From NCBI GenBank assembly GCA_009667805.1, contig CM019065.1:154602101-154666100 (forward strand): a stretch of 64,000 bases of DNA, read 5' to 3'. Numbering within the stretch: position 1 is the first letter of the stretch; each line of letters begins with the position of its first letter. This DNA comes from Leptobrachium leishanense. Lineage: Eukaryota; Chordata; Amphibia; Anura; Megophryidae. Below are positions 21,540-32,974 of this stretch, piece by piece. Made by a program: the position numbers and the translations under genes. Under the pieces are notes generated by a model. It saw only the letters and a program-made list of their open reading frames with translations. It was not told the origin of the DNA and did no database searches.

Positions 21540-22320
21540 TTGACCACTTCCCTGCGAAGACCTGCTGAGTGTACTCTCCTCACAGGGGCGATCGGGCAAT
21601 TGCTGTGGTCTCCTGGTGCAGGCTAACATCTTTGATAGTCTGCTGGCTGGTGTCTGAGGTGGGCTGTCATCGCACCTGGCGTGATGGCTTTTTCAGGCAC
21701 CCACTGAGGGGGGGGGGAATTATCCTTGGGACTCCTCCCTATCGCTGATGGACACATAAAGGCAGGCACTGCTGGAAAGGGCCGTGTGCCCTTCACAGCG
21801 ATGCCTGCATTTAACCCCATATGTGCTGGATTGCGGGCCTCTCCTGGAGGTGGCTGATGTCTTGATGTCAGCCAAGCCTCTGGGATCTCCCCTGCTTGAC
21901 ATCATCCACTGTAAATTTGCTTGTATTTTGTGAATGACTGTATAAAACACTGACCTTGCTCCCAGTGTAGGAAATGAGCTGTGTAATTGTAGTGGTATTT
22001 CTGTGTGACCTGTCCAATGACTCCTACCTTGACTTAGTGGGGTGTAAAGAATGTAAATACAGGGATCCAAAGGACCCCCCCCCCCCTGCTCTTCTTGCAA
22101 TGTTGTGGCGGCTTGTGTAATACTGCTATGCTCCATCACCTACATTTGCTCCTGACGTGGGAAATGAGAAGTTAATGCAGTGGCATTGTTTGCTTTATAA
22201 GTAAAAGCTCATTATGCCACTGCCTTTTTAGAAATGAGAGAAATAATTTTTACACCTTACATGGTCATATCTAGTATTGTTGGAAAGGCCAGGCTTTGAC
22301 CTGATCTTCCCTGTGCTTAT
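21540..22320. repeat. Dispersed repeat, copy 2 (see 5640-6275)
   Basis: Contains cacagcgatgcctgcattta then acccc followed by ggaggtggctgatgtcttg and agccaagcctctggg, which parallel 5690-5790. The stretch taaaacactgaccttgctcc then cagtgtaggaaatgag matches, inverted, 57735-57765. Borders are uncertain. Confidence 0.55.
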
Positions 22321-22754
22321 CCTCTACATGAAATGGTAGTATGTGGCTAGGGGAACATAGCTGATCTGGCAGTCCTACCACCAGTCATCTGATTCCAGGC
22401 TTTAGGGCTAATTTGGCTCATGTATGAAGTTCTGCTTTTCTTTCAAACGGAGCTTGTGCCCAAAATCCCTTTCCTGATATGCTTGTCCACCATAAACATT
22501 ACCCTGACTGTGACCAAATTAATCAGCAAAATGTCATTGTTACAACCATGGTAAACTTTGGCGATCCAGATAGGGAAAATCAAAGAACAAATGAGACGTT
22601 TAATCAAAGAGCAGCCCATGGTTAAAGACTGGCTTTAATGCTTGCTTGCCTAGATCTGATAGTACTGCCGTTTTTTTTGTTCATAGTATGTTTATTAATG
22701 GCTGTTTTCTTCTTTTTTCTCTCCATTTCTGTGGTGGTTTTTGCTCCTTCCCAG

Positions 22755-23263
22755 TGGTAAAGCAACGCATGCAAATGTACAACTCCCCGTACCGGAGCAT
22801 GCTGGACTGCATTCGAACTGTTGGCAGAACAGAAGGAGTAGGAGCTTTCTATCGCAGCTACACAACTCAGCTCATCATGAATGTTCCCTTCCAAGCCATT
22901 CACTTCATCATGTATGAATTCACTCAGGAGCGTCTCAACCCACAGAGACAGTATCACCCGGGCACGCACATAGTGTCTGGTGCAATTGCAGGTGCTGTGG
23001 CAGCTGCAGCCACTACTCCTCTGGACGTGTGCAAAACCTTGCTGAACACACAGGAAAACATGGCTCTCAGCTCTGTGCAAGTGAGCGGACACCTCTCTGG
23101 TATGGTTAATGCCATCCGGACCGTGTACCAGCTTGGAGGCGTGAAAGGATATTTTAAGGGAATGCAAGCTCGGATCATATACCAAATGCCTTCTACTGCC
23201 ATCGCATGGTCGGTGTATGAATTCTTTAAGTATTTTCTTGCCAAACGTAACAGAGGTGCATAG
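22755..23263 (+). CDS. slc25a28: Mitoferrin last coding exon
   Basis: Opens with the rest of the second carrier signature ([16 protein letters not shown]) after the acceptor ending at 22754, and ends at the TAG at 23261-23263. The 169 residues contain [32 protein letters not shown], the third-repeat helix [20 protein letters not shown] with its PLDVCK signature, and the C-terminus [32 protein letters not shown] and AIAWSVYEF favour mitoferrin-2. The exon is intact. An ATG at 22646, upstream in frame, is intronic and not a start. The C-terminus (AKRNRGA) is slightly shorter than I recall for the human protein. Confidence 0.93.
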
Positions 23264-24341
23264 AGTGTTTTAAAGCTTTGACAAAAAGCTTTACACTGAC
23301 AAACGGGAAGTTTGATTCTCAGGCTTTGCGTTCTGACCACAGAATCCAACAGGTCCACAAATTTCCCACTGCACTTCAAAATCTGAAATTGTGGCCACAT
23401 AGTATATTGATCTGGCTCCCCCCCCCCCCCTACACACAGAGGTAACTTGTGCAAGGCTGCTTCTTCCAATATTTTAAACAAATCTGCAGTATTCTTTTGC
23501 CAAAAAAGTACCTTTTTAGAAAAGGTATAGTAAGTTATGAGAAACCAACAAGGTTGAGCTTTTTTAGTTTTGCTGTAACAGCATGTAAATTATATATAAA
23601 GAGATTTCTATATAAAGGTCCACTTGGGGTACAGTGTTATCACAGTGGCCTAATATATTTATATATTTTCTATAAGAAAATGATCTTAAAACATTACTTT
23701 AGATGTGACCATGGCTTCTATATCCTGCAGAGATGCCATGTAAAAATAAGTATGTGTAGAGGCTTTTATCTTTTGAATGTAGTGTGGATGATTGAGTTTT
23801 TTGTTCTTATAATCTGAAAACGTTACTGCTGGGGTGATCTGAATCCAATGTCGGGAAAGTGAAGTTTGTCTTTTCTAGGGAATCTCTCCTATAAGCTACC
23901 CAGTTACAAGCATGGCCTTCCAAACGCAGGAAGGCCTTTATGCAGGTTTGCTTCTTGATCTGTAACAAGTACGGCACAGCATGTGCTCCTGAAGTAGCTG
24001 TTCCTCCAGCTCCACCAGATTTACTGGTGTTTAGCATTTCATGTTTTTACATGTAGCTGCTTCCTGGGTCTTCTAAAGGGAAATCTGAAGGTCATCCTGT
24101 AGGATCATTGACATTTTTTTCTTACATTTTGCAGAATGCAAAATAATAAACATTGTTTACGCACATCTAAAATGCATCCAAAATGAACTACTACACCCCC
24201 CCCCCCCCCAGTTTGGCAGCAAATTGCTGCTATAAACTCAGATCTAGTATAGTAAACCCAGATACAGCTGGTTAAAGCCAGGACTCTGGGTAATCATGCT
24301 CCAGAAGATCCGTAGAGCTTCATAATTTTGGTGTCAATAAA
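23264..24341 (+). other. Probable 3' UTR of the mitoferrin gene
   Basis: Non-coding and AT-rich, with a 13-C run at 23418-23430 and a 14-C run at 24196-24209. An AATAAA at 24336-24341 follows gtgtc and precedes a T/G-rich stretch, so it is a plausible polyadenylation signal. A second one, at 29503-29508 with tgtgtctgtttt downstream, could end a much longer UTR. Transcript data would decide. Confidence 0.55.
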
Positions 24342-25360
24342 CTTCCTGTATTTGCACCTTCTGCTGTTAAAGGGACGCTGCCACTTAAATAAACTGTAGA
24401 TTACAAACCCACCTTATAAAATACATGTTTTTTTTCTTTTCTGAAGTAATTGCACGTAAAAAGGGTTTATTTCCTGTTTCTATTTTGTGGATTTTTCCTG
24501 TGACGCCTATTTGCCAAAACCCTACGATGAGTTTTACTTTTACTTTGACTTTTACTTTGGCTGTGCTTTCTCGTTTAGTATTTACAGTTAATGAGGTGGA
24601 GGGGGAATGTTTAAGACGGGCAGAATAGCCCCTCTGCCATGTTATCTAGAGTTGCGAGATGATAGGGAGCTTAAAAGACTAATCTACCCCTAGTGATGTT
24701 CTTTGACTATCCCACACAACTCGATGAGTCAGTGACTGACCCATTTTACAGCGAAACCCGTACTGAGGAGCTCGTAATGCAAAGATCTAGAGGGGGGAGG
24801 GGGGTGTGTCAGATTACAACCCAAAAGATCACAAACTGGTTGCACCCAGTGACCCTCGTAGAGTGAAATCTTTTCACTAAACAGACAAGAAAAAAAACAA
24901 AGCACCTGTAAGATATCAGCAAAATAAGGACTTTTTTTTTTTTTTTTTTTGTGGTATCCTTTTAAGTCCTTGCAGAAATAAACTATACAGATCAATCTAG
25001 AAGATGTTGGACATTGTAAACCAGTAAAACATTGACACTTTCAGATTACATTCAAAGTACAGTGCTTCAATAGCTCCTTCAAACACTCGTGCCGGAAAGT
25101 ATTTTGAAACTAGGGCCGTAAATGCTTTAATCATATTCTTGAGGCTAATATTGAACCAGATTATGAAATGTAGTGTACATCCCATGGAAATGGGGGGGGG
25201 GGGGGGCAGGGTTTCTGCTGACTGCTTCACATTTGTCTCTGCAGTAAATCCGCCTTATAAATTTTGACATTTTTGAATATTTGCAAGCAGTAACTTATTA
25301 AATTAGATTTACATGTTATTAACTCTTGACATGTCTCTTCCTCAATCACATTCTTGGCTC
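24342..25360. other. No gene recognised
   Basis: AT-rich with a T tract at about 24930-24950 and a 15-G run at 25192-25206. It could be extended 3' UTR or intergenic. Confidence 0.45.
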
Positions 25361-25467
25361 TTCCAACCCTGGTGTAAATGTAACGAGCTGTTGTAAACGT
25401 AACAGACCCATTACCTATGGAGTTCATGTTTGTAACCGTTCAGATTATGTTTACAGCCGGGTTGGAA
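25361..25467. mobile_element. 107-bp foldback MITE, 'ccaaccctggtgtaaa' family
   Basis: The left end ttccaaccctggtgtaaa pairs with the inverse of the right end (ttccaacccggctgtaaac). Another member is at 31507-31599. Confidence 0.7.
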
Positions 25468-26476
25468 TGACAGTCCTACCCTCATTACAAGGCTTGATAA
25501 ATCTGTCAAACTAGAGACCGTAAGCAGTGCTGGGGGTCGCAAGATTTTACTGTATATAAAAATTTGTAGAGTATTCCAAAAGTTAACGATAAGAATTTTT
25601 TTTATGGCAAATCTTTTACTTCTAGTATATTTATGCGAATGTCACTTGACCTGGTGAGGTTTTTGTGTTAAAACTATTTTCCCCAGAATGGAGGTGTAAT
25701 CTTGTACGTATGTTTTTATTGATGCAAAGTTTTGGGTGTCTGTCTGGTCTGTTGTGCACAGTAATGCTGTTTTAACTAGATTTATTTTTCGAGAAATGCG
25801 TTTGTTTTTTTTGTTTTTTTTTCCAGATGAGATGCCATGATTGCTCTCCTGAATGATTGTAGAATATGTGGCAAAAAGGAATCCTATGTGCAAAGTTGTG
25901 CAGGTATCCCTCCCCTTCACCCGCACTAAAGAACAAGTTTTGTATGCTTTTCTTGAACTATAAAAGTGTAGGAATTTTCCATCTTTTTGTTTTAAAGTGC
26001 ACACTGTCTCTGTGGATTACAAATATTAATGCGAATCTGACAGGTTCGCTTTAACCTAATTTATTTTTATTCTCATTCTGACAATTGTTGCACGCATAAA
26101 AAATAAGTGCAACAAATGGGGAAAAAACACTATTCCTACTTTTTCTTCTCGACAATAGACGAATCACATTTCTTTCTGATTGTCGGATATTGTGGCCTTT
26201 TTAAATAACACAATCTTGTTACATAATTCTATAGGGATCAAAACCTGCAATTTTAAATATTGGTCTGAGAAAACTAACAGTACTGATGACTTGCTACCTA
26301 TTGTGAACAGTCTTAACACATTGCAAAACTGGGACCAATGATTACATTCCGTGTAGAAATGTTATGTAAATTTTAATTTGGTCTTTTTTTTACAAAGGGC
26401 ATCTCTGTGCATCCTCTAGCATTCTGGAGAGCACTACATCAACCACTGCCCAAACTCTTCTCTCCTTAATCACGAT
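25468..26476. other. No gene recognised
   Basis: AT-rich; a T-rich tract at 25806-25823. Near 26029-26054 gcgaatctgacaggttcgct is a small near-palindrome. No exon or classified repeat recognised. Confidence 0.45.
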
Positions 26477-26629
26477 CAGGGTTGTTCAGAGGAGAAAAGC
26501 AGAATGGAAAATTCTAGGTCAAAATGGCCAAACCAGAAAAATTCTCCCATTTATCTTTCCAAATCAGCTATTTTGACCTAAAATTTTCCTTTCTCCAGCC
26601 ATTCTACTTTTCACCTTTCAATAACCCTG
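26477..26629. mobile_element. Foldback MITE, 'cagggttattcag' family
   Basis: The arms pair over nearly the whole 153 bp: cagggttgttcagaggaga at the left against cacctttcaataaccctg at the right, with ggtcaaaatggccaaacc against gctattttgacctaaaat inside. A related, better-preserved copy is at 46015-46194. Confidence 0.75.
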
Positions 26630-26907
26630 TAAGGTTGTGATGGCAGGTCGATGCGTTTCAGAAAATGACATGTCAATTGTTACATGACACAGTAGGTGGG
26701 GAGATTGTCATTGTATATTTGTTTTTGTTTTTTTAAAGAAATAATGATTTAGAAGTAAATGAGTCACAAATGGCTTTTGTAGTAGAATTCTAGTGGGTTT
26801 GATAAACCCGCACAGGTTTTTATAATTTGAGTTCTGAGCTTTTAAAATTTTGCCTTGTAGAAACATGATCTGTTTTTAATGGTGTATTCTCCTTTTAAAT
26901 TTTTTTA

Positions 26908-27332
26908 TAGGGATGGACCGATGCTAGGAATGTGCATGAGTATTTGTACTCGTGAAAATGCCCTACAGATACTTACAGATACCATGGACTGGCTTGCTGG
27001 GTGGTATCTGCGTAAGCAGGCAGAATGCTCGAATAGCATTCTGCCAGGCTGCTCCGCTGGCCTCATGTCACACTCTCACAAGATGTTGCAGAGTTTGAGA
27101 TCTCGCAAACTCTGCCAGAGTGTGGCCAGCCAGGGGGGCTTGGCAGAATGCACCAAGGTGTGGTCATGGTGTGCAGGCTTGTGCAGTAGATGAATGTGCA
27201 TTTACTTACATTTCAAGATTACCATAATAATTTGGACACACGTTCGGCAAAATCTGAAGTTCTTTTCATTGTCATAAACTGATCAACACTCTTACAGTGT
27301 TAAAAAAATTAACTGGTATTAGTGCATCCCTA
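26908..27332. mobile_element. Probable degraded hAT-like MITE
   Basis: The ends tagggatggaccgatgc and, inverted, tagggatgcactaataccag resemble the TAGGGATGCACCGAT ends of the element at 1064. Subterminal tatttgtactcgtg is also similar. Flanking 8-mers do not match, so the boundaries are tentative. The ORF of 104 codons inside has no known domain. Confidence 0.5.
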
Positions 27333-27775
27333 GTGTTATATGTACATTGTCATTTTGTTTTTTTTTAATAAAAGTTTTATAAAAATATGCATTTAGGATG
27401 TACTTTTAAGAACTAGATTTCAATTTTAAGATTACAAAATTGGCACTATTTTCTTAATTCATTCCATGGTGGTAATAAAGCTACAAATTACAGCCAACAT
27501 TATAGTCATACCAGTGAAGTCTGACCTGGCAGTTTGATGCCCTCTAGTGGTGAAAAAGTTACTGTAGACTTTTTATTCATCTTTTTTTTGTAGGTTACTG
27601 ACAGTTGTGCTCTATTTTATTTTTTTTATTTTTTTTAAAGAGATACTCCATCTGAACCCTACAGAACCCCCATATTCCTTTTTATATTCAGCATTGTCAT
27701 CTTGGTCTTTGAATCTGCTTATATTCCTTCATTAGATCCTACATACTAGACATTTTGCTGAATTCTTAATCCATT
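27333..27775. other. No gene recognised
   Basis: AT-rich, T-tract-bearing sequence without recognised repeats. Confidence 0.4.
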
Positions 27776-27960
27776 CACTACCCGGCTGGGTGGAGTAGAG
27801 GTATCCTCACTGCTCTATAACCGTGGAGACATGGGTTTGATCCCGGCAAGAGCACCTCTCCAGTAAGTGTACTTGAGCAAGACACGTAATGGTACTTACT
27901 CGCCACCCAGGACATACTTGAAAACGAGAGAAATCTCTAGCCTTCCTGGTAAAACTCTAT
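27776..27960 (+). mobile_element. tRNA-derived SINE
   Basis: The head resembles a tRNA gene: an A-box-like ggctgggtggagtagaggta and a B box gggtttgatcccgg. The body is gagcacctctccagtaagtg, acttgagcaagacacgtaat and ctcgccacccaggacatac. The tail ttgaaaacgagagaaatctc then cttcctggtaaaa is shared with 20299-20415 and with the LINE-like fragment at 8995. Confidence 0.75.
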
Positions 27961-28454
27961 TAAAAGAAATATAGCCTTTATTCTAAACTCTTAAAGGGAC
28001 TTTATAGACAAGCAGGGTTTCCTGTCATTTTGCAAAGGTCCAACTTTGGGACTGTTTTGTATATTCACATCATACTCTGAACACGAGCAGCAGCAAAGGT
28101 TCGATTAGGCTCCAGATGAGGACTCGCATGTACCTGCACAATCATTTGCTCTGTAACTTGTGTTCAAAAGTATGTTCTGCGTGATATACATATATTGTGT
28201 AAACAAGCTGCAGGGACTTCTGCATCTTGGAAGCCCCAACCTGAAGAGGAGCAGCTGGGGGGGGGGGAGTATTTAAACTTAAAATAACTGGGCAGTTATC
28301 ACCAGCACCTAACCAATTTAAGGTGATAAAATAGGTGGGTCTTTTCTTTTTTTTTTTTTCTTTTAGGGCCAAACTTGCAAAAAGATTATTCCAAGATGGT
28401 TAAGAGAATACATTTCCATGAAGTTATCCTTTACTGAAAGGTTTTTCTCTAGAG
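27961..28454. other. No gene recognised
   Basis: An 11-G run lies at 28257-28267 and a T tract at 28346-28359. No exon or repeat recognised. Confidence 0.4.
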
Positions 28455-28600
28455 CAGAGGTGTAAACTCCAGACCCCCCCCCCCCCACGCACCCAGATGT
28501 TGATGCCTAAAATTCCCACTATTCTTTCAATGCAGTGGATGGTCAGACTCGTGGGAGTTGTAGTTCAGAAACACTGGGAGGGTGGTGATTTGCAGCCCTG
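28455..28600. repeat. Short hAT-like MITE, 'caaactc' family
   Basis: Starts cagaggtgtaaactccag and ends gatttgcagccctg. The flanks ctctagag and ctcctaga are similar to each other, fitting a decayed hAT duplication. A 13-C run lies at 28474-28486. Confidence 0.5.
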
Positions 28601-28608
28601 CTCCTAGA

Positions 28609-31154
28609 TGGTATTTACTGCTAGGAAAGAATACAATATGTAATAACTGAATCTGAAATCTGCCTTTATGACTTTATCCAGTTGGATCACTGAAACCATT
28701 ACCTGTGACACTCATTCCATTATAGGTTTTAAAATCATTATTTAAAACTTGTTTTGTGACATCGCTGGCTTCATAAAGTCTACATGCGTTGGCGTTTTAC
28801 TCCAACTCAGATATTAAACATTTTCTATAAAACATGAAAATCACAAGGATCATCTTGTAACTACCTGTGTATTTTTTTTCTTTTAAGTAAAAATGGATAA
28901 TGTGAAAACAGTTTTGGACTTTTTTCTTCTAAATCTGATTTTCTAATGTCTTAACATAAGCAGTCATAATGCTTACATCTTACAAGCTTTTTATACTTTA
29001 GACCTGGGAATAAAATCTGACATGCTAACATTCTTGCCTATTTAGATGTTTTGTATGAGCAAGTATTCAAATAACTTCTTGAATTTTGTTCTAGAGCAGA
29101 CGATCACGCTATTTGGCATTTAGAATGGTGATAGTTTTTTTTGGGTGTGGTAACAGAAGTGCCTTTTTAAATGTTTACACTTGCATCACATTGTAATCAA
29201 TTTATGGCCTTGTTTTGATTTGTGCATCATGTGGTTTTTTTCAGCCTTAATGAAAAATTGTTTAATGTCTTTCTGCTTTTAAATGTAACTTATAAATTTT
29301 GAATTTGTCTGGCAGTCTTGTTTTGAAACCTTTTAATTTCTATAATGCTGTTTTATTGTAAAATCACGCACAAACGTGGAAGGGATTTTTTTCTTATGCA
29401 GTAAATATACAGAGACAAGTCGTACGATCTGTGTGTTTACATAAAAAGAACATAAACCTGTATGCTGCTAGACTTGGGAGACACTGGAGCATTAACATTA
29501 TAAATAAAATAATGGATTCTGCACACCATGCATTTTGTGTCTGTTTTCTTTAAGATGTTTTTTCCTGTCGTGATTAATTGCAGACTCAAGAATTCACCAT
29601 TTGTTGGGAGTGGAGGGATGACCAGGTTCCCAATATGCTTTGTTTGTCTTTGAATTCTTCTCAGTGTCCACTAGGTGGCCCTTTAAATCTATTTAATTTG
29701 ATCTAGTAAAATGATAACATTTTAGATTTGTATTAACTATTCTCTGTAAATCTCTTTGCAGTATGCAGTCTCAACTACCAAGGTTTTCCAGGCAAATCAA
29801 TTACCAACTAGTTAATGAGGTCAAAACATTACATTTTTTGTTTTTTAGATCCCTAATTATTTAACCACTAACACTGCACAGGAAAAACTGAAATGTAAAG
29901 TTAGATTCACTTCTGCACTTTTCTCTTGCTGTTCAGTAGTGACTGCTCAGAGAATGGATGATCAACTTGGGGCCTCCAGTTGTTTTGGTACTAAATTTCC
30001 TTTGCGTGAGCATCATGGGAGATGCAGTTTCAAAACAGCTGGAGGATAAAGGTTGCTGACCCCTCGCTTGGAGGTACACTGTAGACACTGTAACACCAGC
30101 TTCTTGGGATGATCAGTTTATGGGCCCTGCCACCCTAATTTTCAAACCTAAATTTTTTTTTTGTGAAAGTGTTTTCAAATCAAAGCTTGTAACTCCGTCC
30201 AGACACCTGACAATGGAATCCAGGATGTTCCTTATGAAGGTCTATTCGAAGGTGAGACTCAGAATGACTGGAGGTAAAAATTCTACGTCAAAATGGCCAA
30301 ATCAGAAACTTTTCCCATTTTTATCTCTTTCCAGTAGAGTAGTAGACCTGTGCGTTGCATTACACAGCTCCAATGAAATATTAAAATGCTCCTTTTTTGT
30401 ACCTGCGTGTTGGGTGCTGTCATCACTTGACATATGTGGCCTTCTCTTCAAACTGCTTGTGTACATAGATTACCACAGCCAGATGAAATCCCTGCTCTTG
30501 AGGTCCCTGTGAGTGCCATCTTCACGGTTTAATGTGAAGGCAATGGTTTAGCTTGGTGGACACACTCACTTCTTTCTAAATGGGTTGTCCGAATTCAGAC
30601 TTCCAAATGTTTCTGAACTACAACACTCCATGATTACCTGGTCATCCATTACGCAAAACAATTCTGGGAACTGGCTGTGCGTTTTGAGCGCCCTGGGTTA
30701 ATACAGTCCTACATGTTGATTGAAGTGTCTCACTATTCTGACCTGATGAAAACGTGAAGTAAAACTCTAACCCTAACTCTCCTTTTTAACATACATGCAA
30801 GATGATGTACTCTAGCATTCTTACTTGGTAGGGGTGACACTGATCACCATGGCAGGTCTCCCACGGCAAGGCTCACCCATAGCACTCTGGGTGTACTGAC
30901 CCTTGCGTTTTACTCAACTGCGTAATTTATTTTAGTGGGGACTGTGCTTTTTCCTGGTGGGGGGGGGGGGGGTGGTATAGAATTGCCTTCATCTACAGGA
31001 ATACAAAAGCTTGTCATCCCAACTGTATCACCTGATAAAGATGATGGGTTGTGCTTTCTTGGAGGTTTTAATGTGGCAGATGGATGTTTTCAGAGGGGCA
31101 GGCACAATGCATATGTTGGGATAGAAATGGGGCAATGTGTCAGTTAAATGGCAT
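28609..31154. other. No gene recognised; AT-rich with small repeat remnants
   Basis: 28620-29530 looks single-copy and could be distal 3' UTR, ending near the AATAAA at 29503. Remnants of hAT-like MITEs lie near 29950-30065 and 30600-30690. A piece of the foldback family is near 30250-30330 (ctacgtcaaaatggccaaat). A 14-G run lies at 30959-30972. Confidence 0.45.
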
Positions 31155-31291
31155 CCAAGCTGGGGATGTCAAGCTCTGACCCACAAGATCTTGCTGAACT
31201 ACATTTTCCAAGAGTCTATGGCTAACTTGCATTGTAAGATCTGAGAATTGAACACCTTGGCTTCTGAGGGGCTGGAGTTTGACATACTGTC
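31155..31291. repeat. Short hAT-like MITE, 'caaactc' family
   Basis: The ends ccaagctggggatgtcaagc and ggctggagtttgacat pair loosely. The interior has ttgctgaactacattttcca, as in the 63229 copy (tgctgaactacacctcacat). Confidence 0.45.
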
Positions 31292-31506
31292 TTTTACACC
31301 TAGCTTGAGGCACGTGGGGGGGGGGGGGGGGAAATGAAAAAATCTGAACTTGATAATATAGCCTGGGATCTTTATTGTGGGTTTAGCATAAGCCAACCTC
31401 TCAGATTGCTGCATTTTTTAAACTAAACCATGACATTCACTTTAATGCTCATTTAAGTGCGGTCTAAGCAACATGCTGGCAGAACTAGCGTATTTACAGG
31501 ACGAGA

Positions 31507-31599
31507 TTCCTAACCCTGGTGTAAACTTAACCAGAGCTCTGAACGTAACAGAGCTGTTTGTTCGTCTATGGCTATGCCACATTTATACTGGGATTGGAA
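31507..31599. mobile_element. Foldback MITE, second copy of the 25361 family
   Basis: Begins ttcctaaccctggtgtaaac and ends tttatactgggattggaa, inverted relative to each other. Confidence 0.6.
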
Positions 31600-31784
31600 T
31601 GTATGCTGTAATTCTGTCAGGCAAGAAAAGATAAGAAAAAATGTTTCAATCCAACTGCAGTCTGGAATGACAGGTGAGAGCATTACATCTAGGGTTGTGA
31701 CATGGGCCAGGTTTTGCTGGACATATTTCATGCAGAGGGGAGCGCAGTGAAAAGTGCTGCCCTGCAACATGTAACTTTCTGTAG

Positions 31785-32020
31785 TTTATGAATTAGCGCT
31801 TTATAAAAACTTGTACAATGCTACAGTACTTCTTATACAACAGGAGGCCGAATAACAAATATACAGGTTCAACACACACAATAGTAGGAGAGAGGACTCT
31901 GCTGCTCAGGAGTTTACAATCTGAGAGCAAAGGGAGTGACACATTAGGACTAGGTGAAATGAAATCAAGGCAGGTCACCTGGGATTCCTTTTGATTTGTT
32001 ACCTGCAGCATATGGATTAT
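31785..32020 (-). repeat. LINE 3' end, L2/CR1-like
   Basis: The plus strand reads tagcgctttataaaaacttg, acaggaggccgaataacaaa, and aggagtttacaatctgagag. These are typical words of an amphibian LINE 3' UTR in reverse. There is no coding part. Confidence 0.55.
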
Positions 32021-32689
32021 ATATGTGGTGGGGTGTCAACCCTAATTACAACATGCTATGAATCAAGCACACCTTTTGAAGAATCCTTCAGGGAAGGAAG
32101 TGCGGTGGGAAGGGTGTTTTTGTTTGTAAAATATACAGAAGATGGGCTATATAGATCTACATAATAGGTTAATTTGATTTTAGATTCAGGATTCATCCAC
32201 ATTACAAAATGCAGAACTGCTGCATGGACCATAATAATTGCCACACTGGTTCGTTAAAGTGTTCTGACAACAGGCCAAGGATTGCTAAGCAGCTGTCACT
32301 ATATAAAGTTAATCATAACTGCTCGCACCCTGTTCCAGCTGAGCAGCAAACGGCTTTTGTGGGAGGATAATCTGCTGCTTAATGGGATTAGTTCAGGGGT
32401 GTTTGTGAAATTCCGTGTCACCCCCTTAAAAATTCACCTCTAAAGTTGTACACAAAATTAAAATGCAAATAGTGGTGCAAACAAGAAGTGACACTAATGC
32501 ATAGAAATGAAAATATATGAACGTATAAATTTAAATTTGCTATTAACACTTGTTATCTGCTGTATTGCAAACTTCCCTAGGTTCGTAATCCCAATATACA
32601 TACAAAGGAAAAAGACAATCAATTGAGCAAAATCATAATGTACATATTCTTTGAGTTAATATAGGTAATAAGACCACCACTCACATGGG
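32021..32689. other. No gene recognised
   Basis: AT-rich sequence up to the L1-type LINE. No exon seen. Confidence 0.4.
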
Positions 32690-32974
32690 TCAAAATGCCT
32701 ATTGTTTGTCCCCCCTGTATATTTACACCTCTGACTGGGTACAGGGCACTTCCCACTATGTTGACGGGGAGGTGGAGCAGGTGCTACTGCCCGCCTCCTC
32801 TTTGTTAGCTTTTCTTCAACACTCCCCGGCTGTCCCCCGTCTCTTCGATCTAACCCCCTATTGCACACCACTAAACGCGCTTGGATCCAAGTCCGCAAGC
32901 GTCTGGCCTTGTCCGGCAGATGTCTTTATGGTCCCCCATTCTACATAAACCTAATTTTCAGCAGGCGTCCCCAG
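32690..32974 (+). pseudogene. L1-type ORF2 C-terminal fragment, left of the hAT
   Basis: Encodes the segment WVQGTSHYVDGEVEQVLLPA then LLAFLQHSP, resembling the post-RT region of Tx1-type L1 ORF2. Frameshifts follow, and the hAT interrupts it at 32975. Confidence 0.6.

Larger units (their letters stand above)
20756..22754 (+). other. Mitoferrin intron carrying a hAT MITE and an old dispersed repeat
   Basis: 1,999 bp with GT at 20756 and acceptor ccttcccag ending at 22754. It holds the MITE at 20992-21173 and the dispersed repeat at about 21540-22320. A 12-C run lies at 22075-22086. Confidence 0.85.

Noticed and set aside
22646..22754. Start codon at 22646 for a 205-codon ORF
   Set aside because: The ATG is in the intron, upstream of the acceptor at 22753-22754; translation enters this exon by splicing.
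18374..23263. Processed pseudogene of mitoferrin
   Set aside because: The exons are separated by introns with proper splice sites and consistent phases, and the frame is undamaged.
18374..23263. Mitoferrin-1 (slc25a37) rather than mitoferrin-2
   Set aside because: [28 protein letters not shown] and AIAWSVYEF favour mitoferrin-2; but without the N-terminal exon and a tree the paralog call stays provisional.
22622..23481. Minus-strand ORFs opposite the last mitoferrin exon (up to 187 codons)
   Set aside because: They are antisense shadows of the conserved exon and match no family.
27776..27860. A functional tRNA gene
   Set aside because: A and B boxes are recognisable but the cloverleaf is poor, and the sequence continues into a SINE body with a LINE-like tail.
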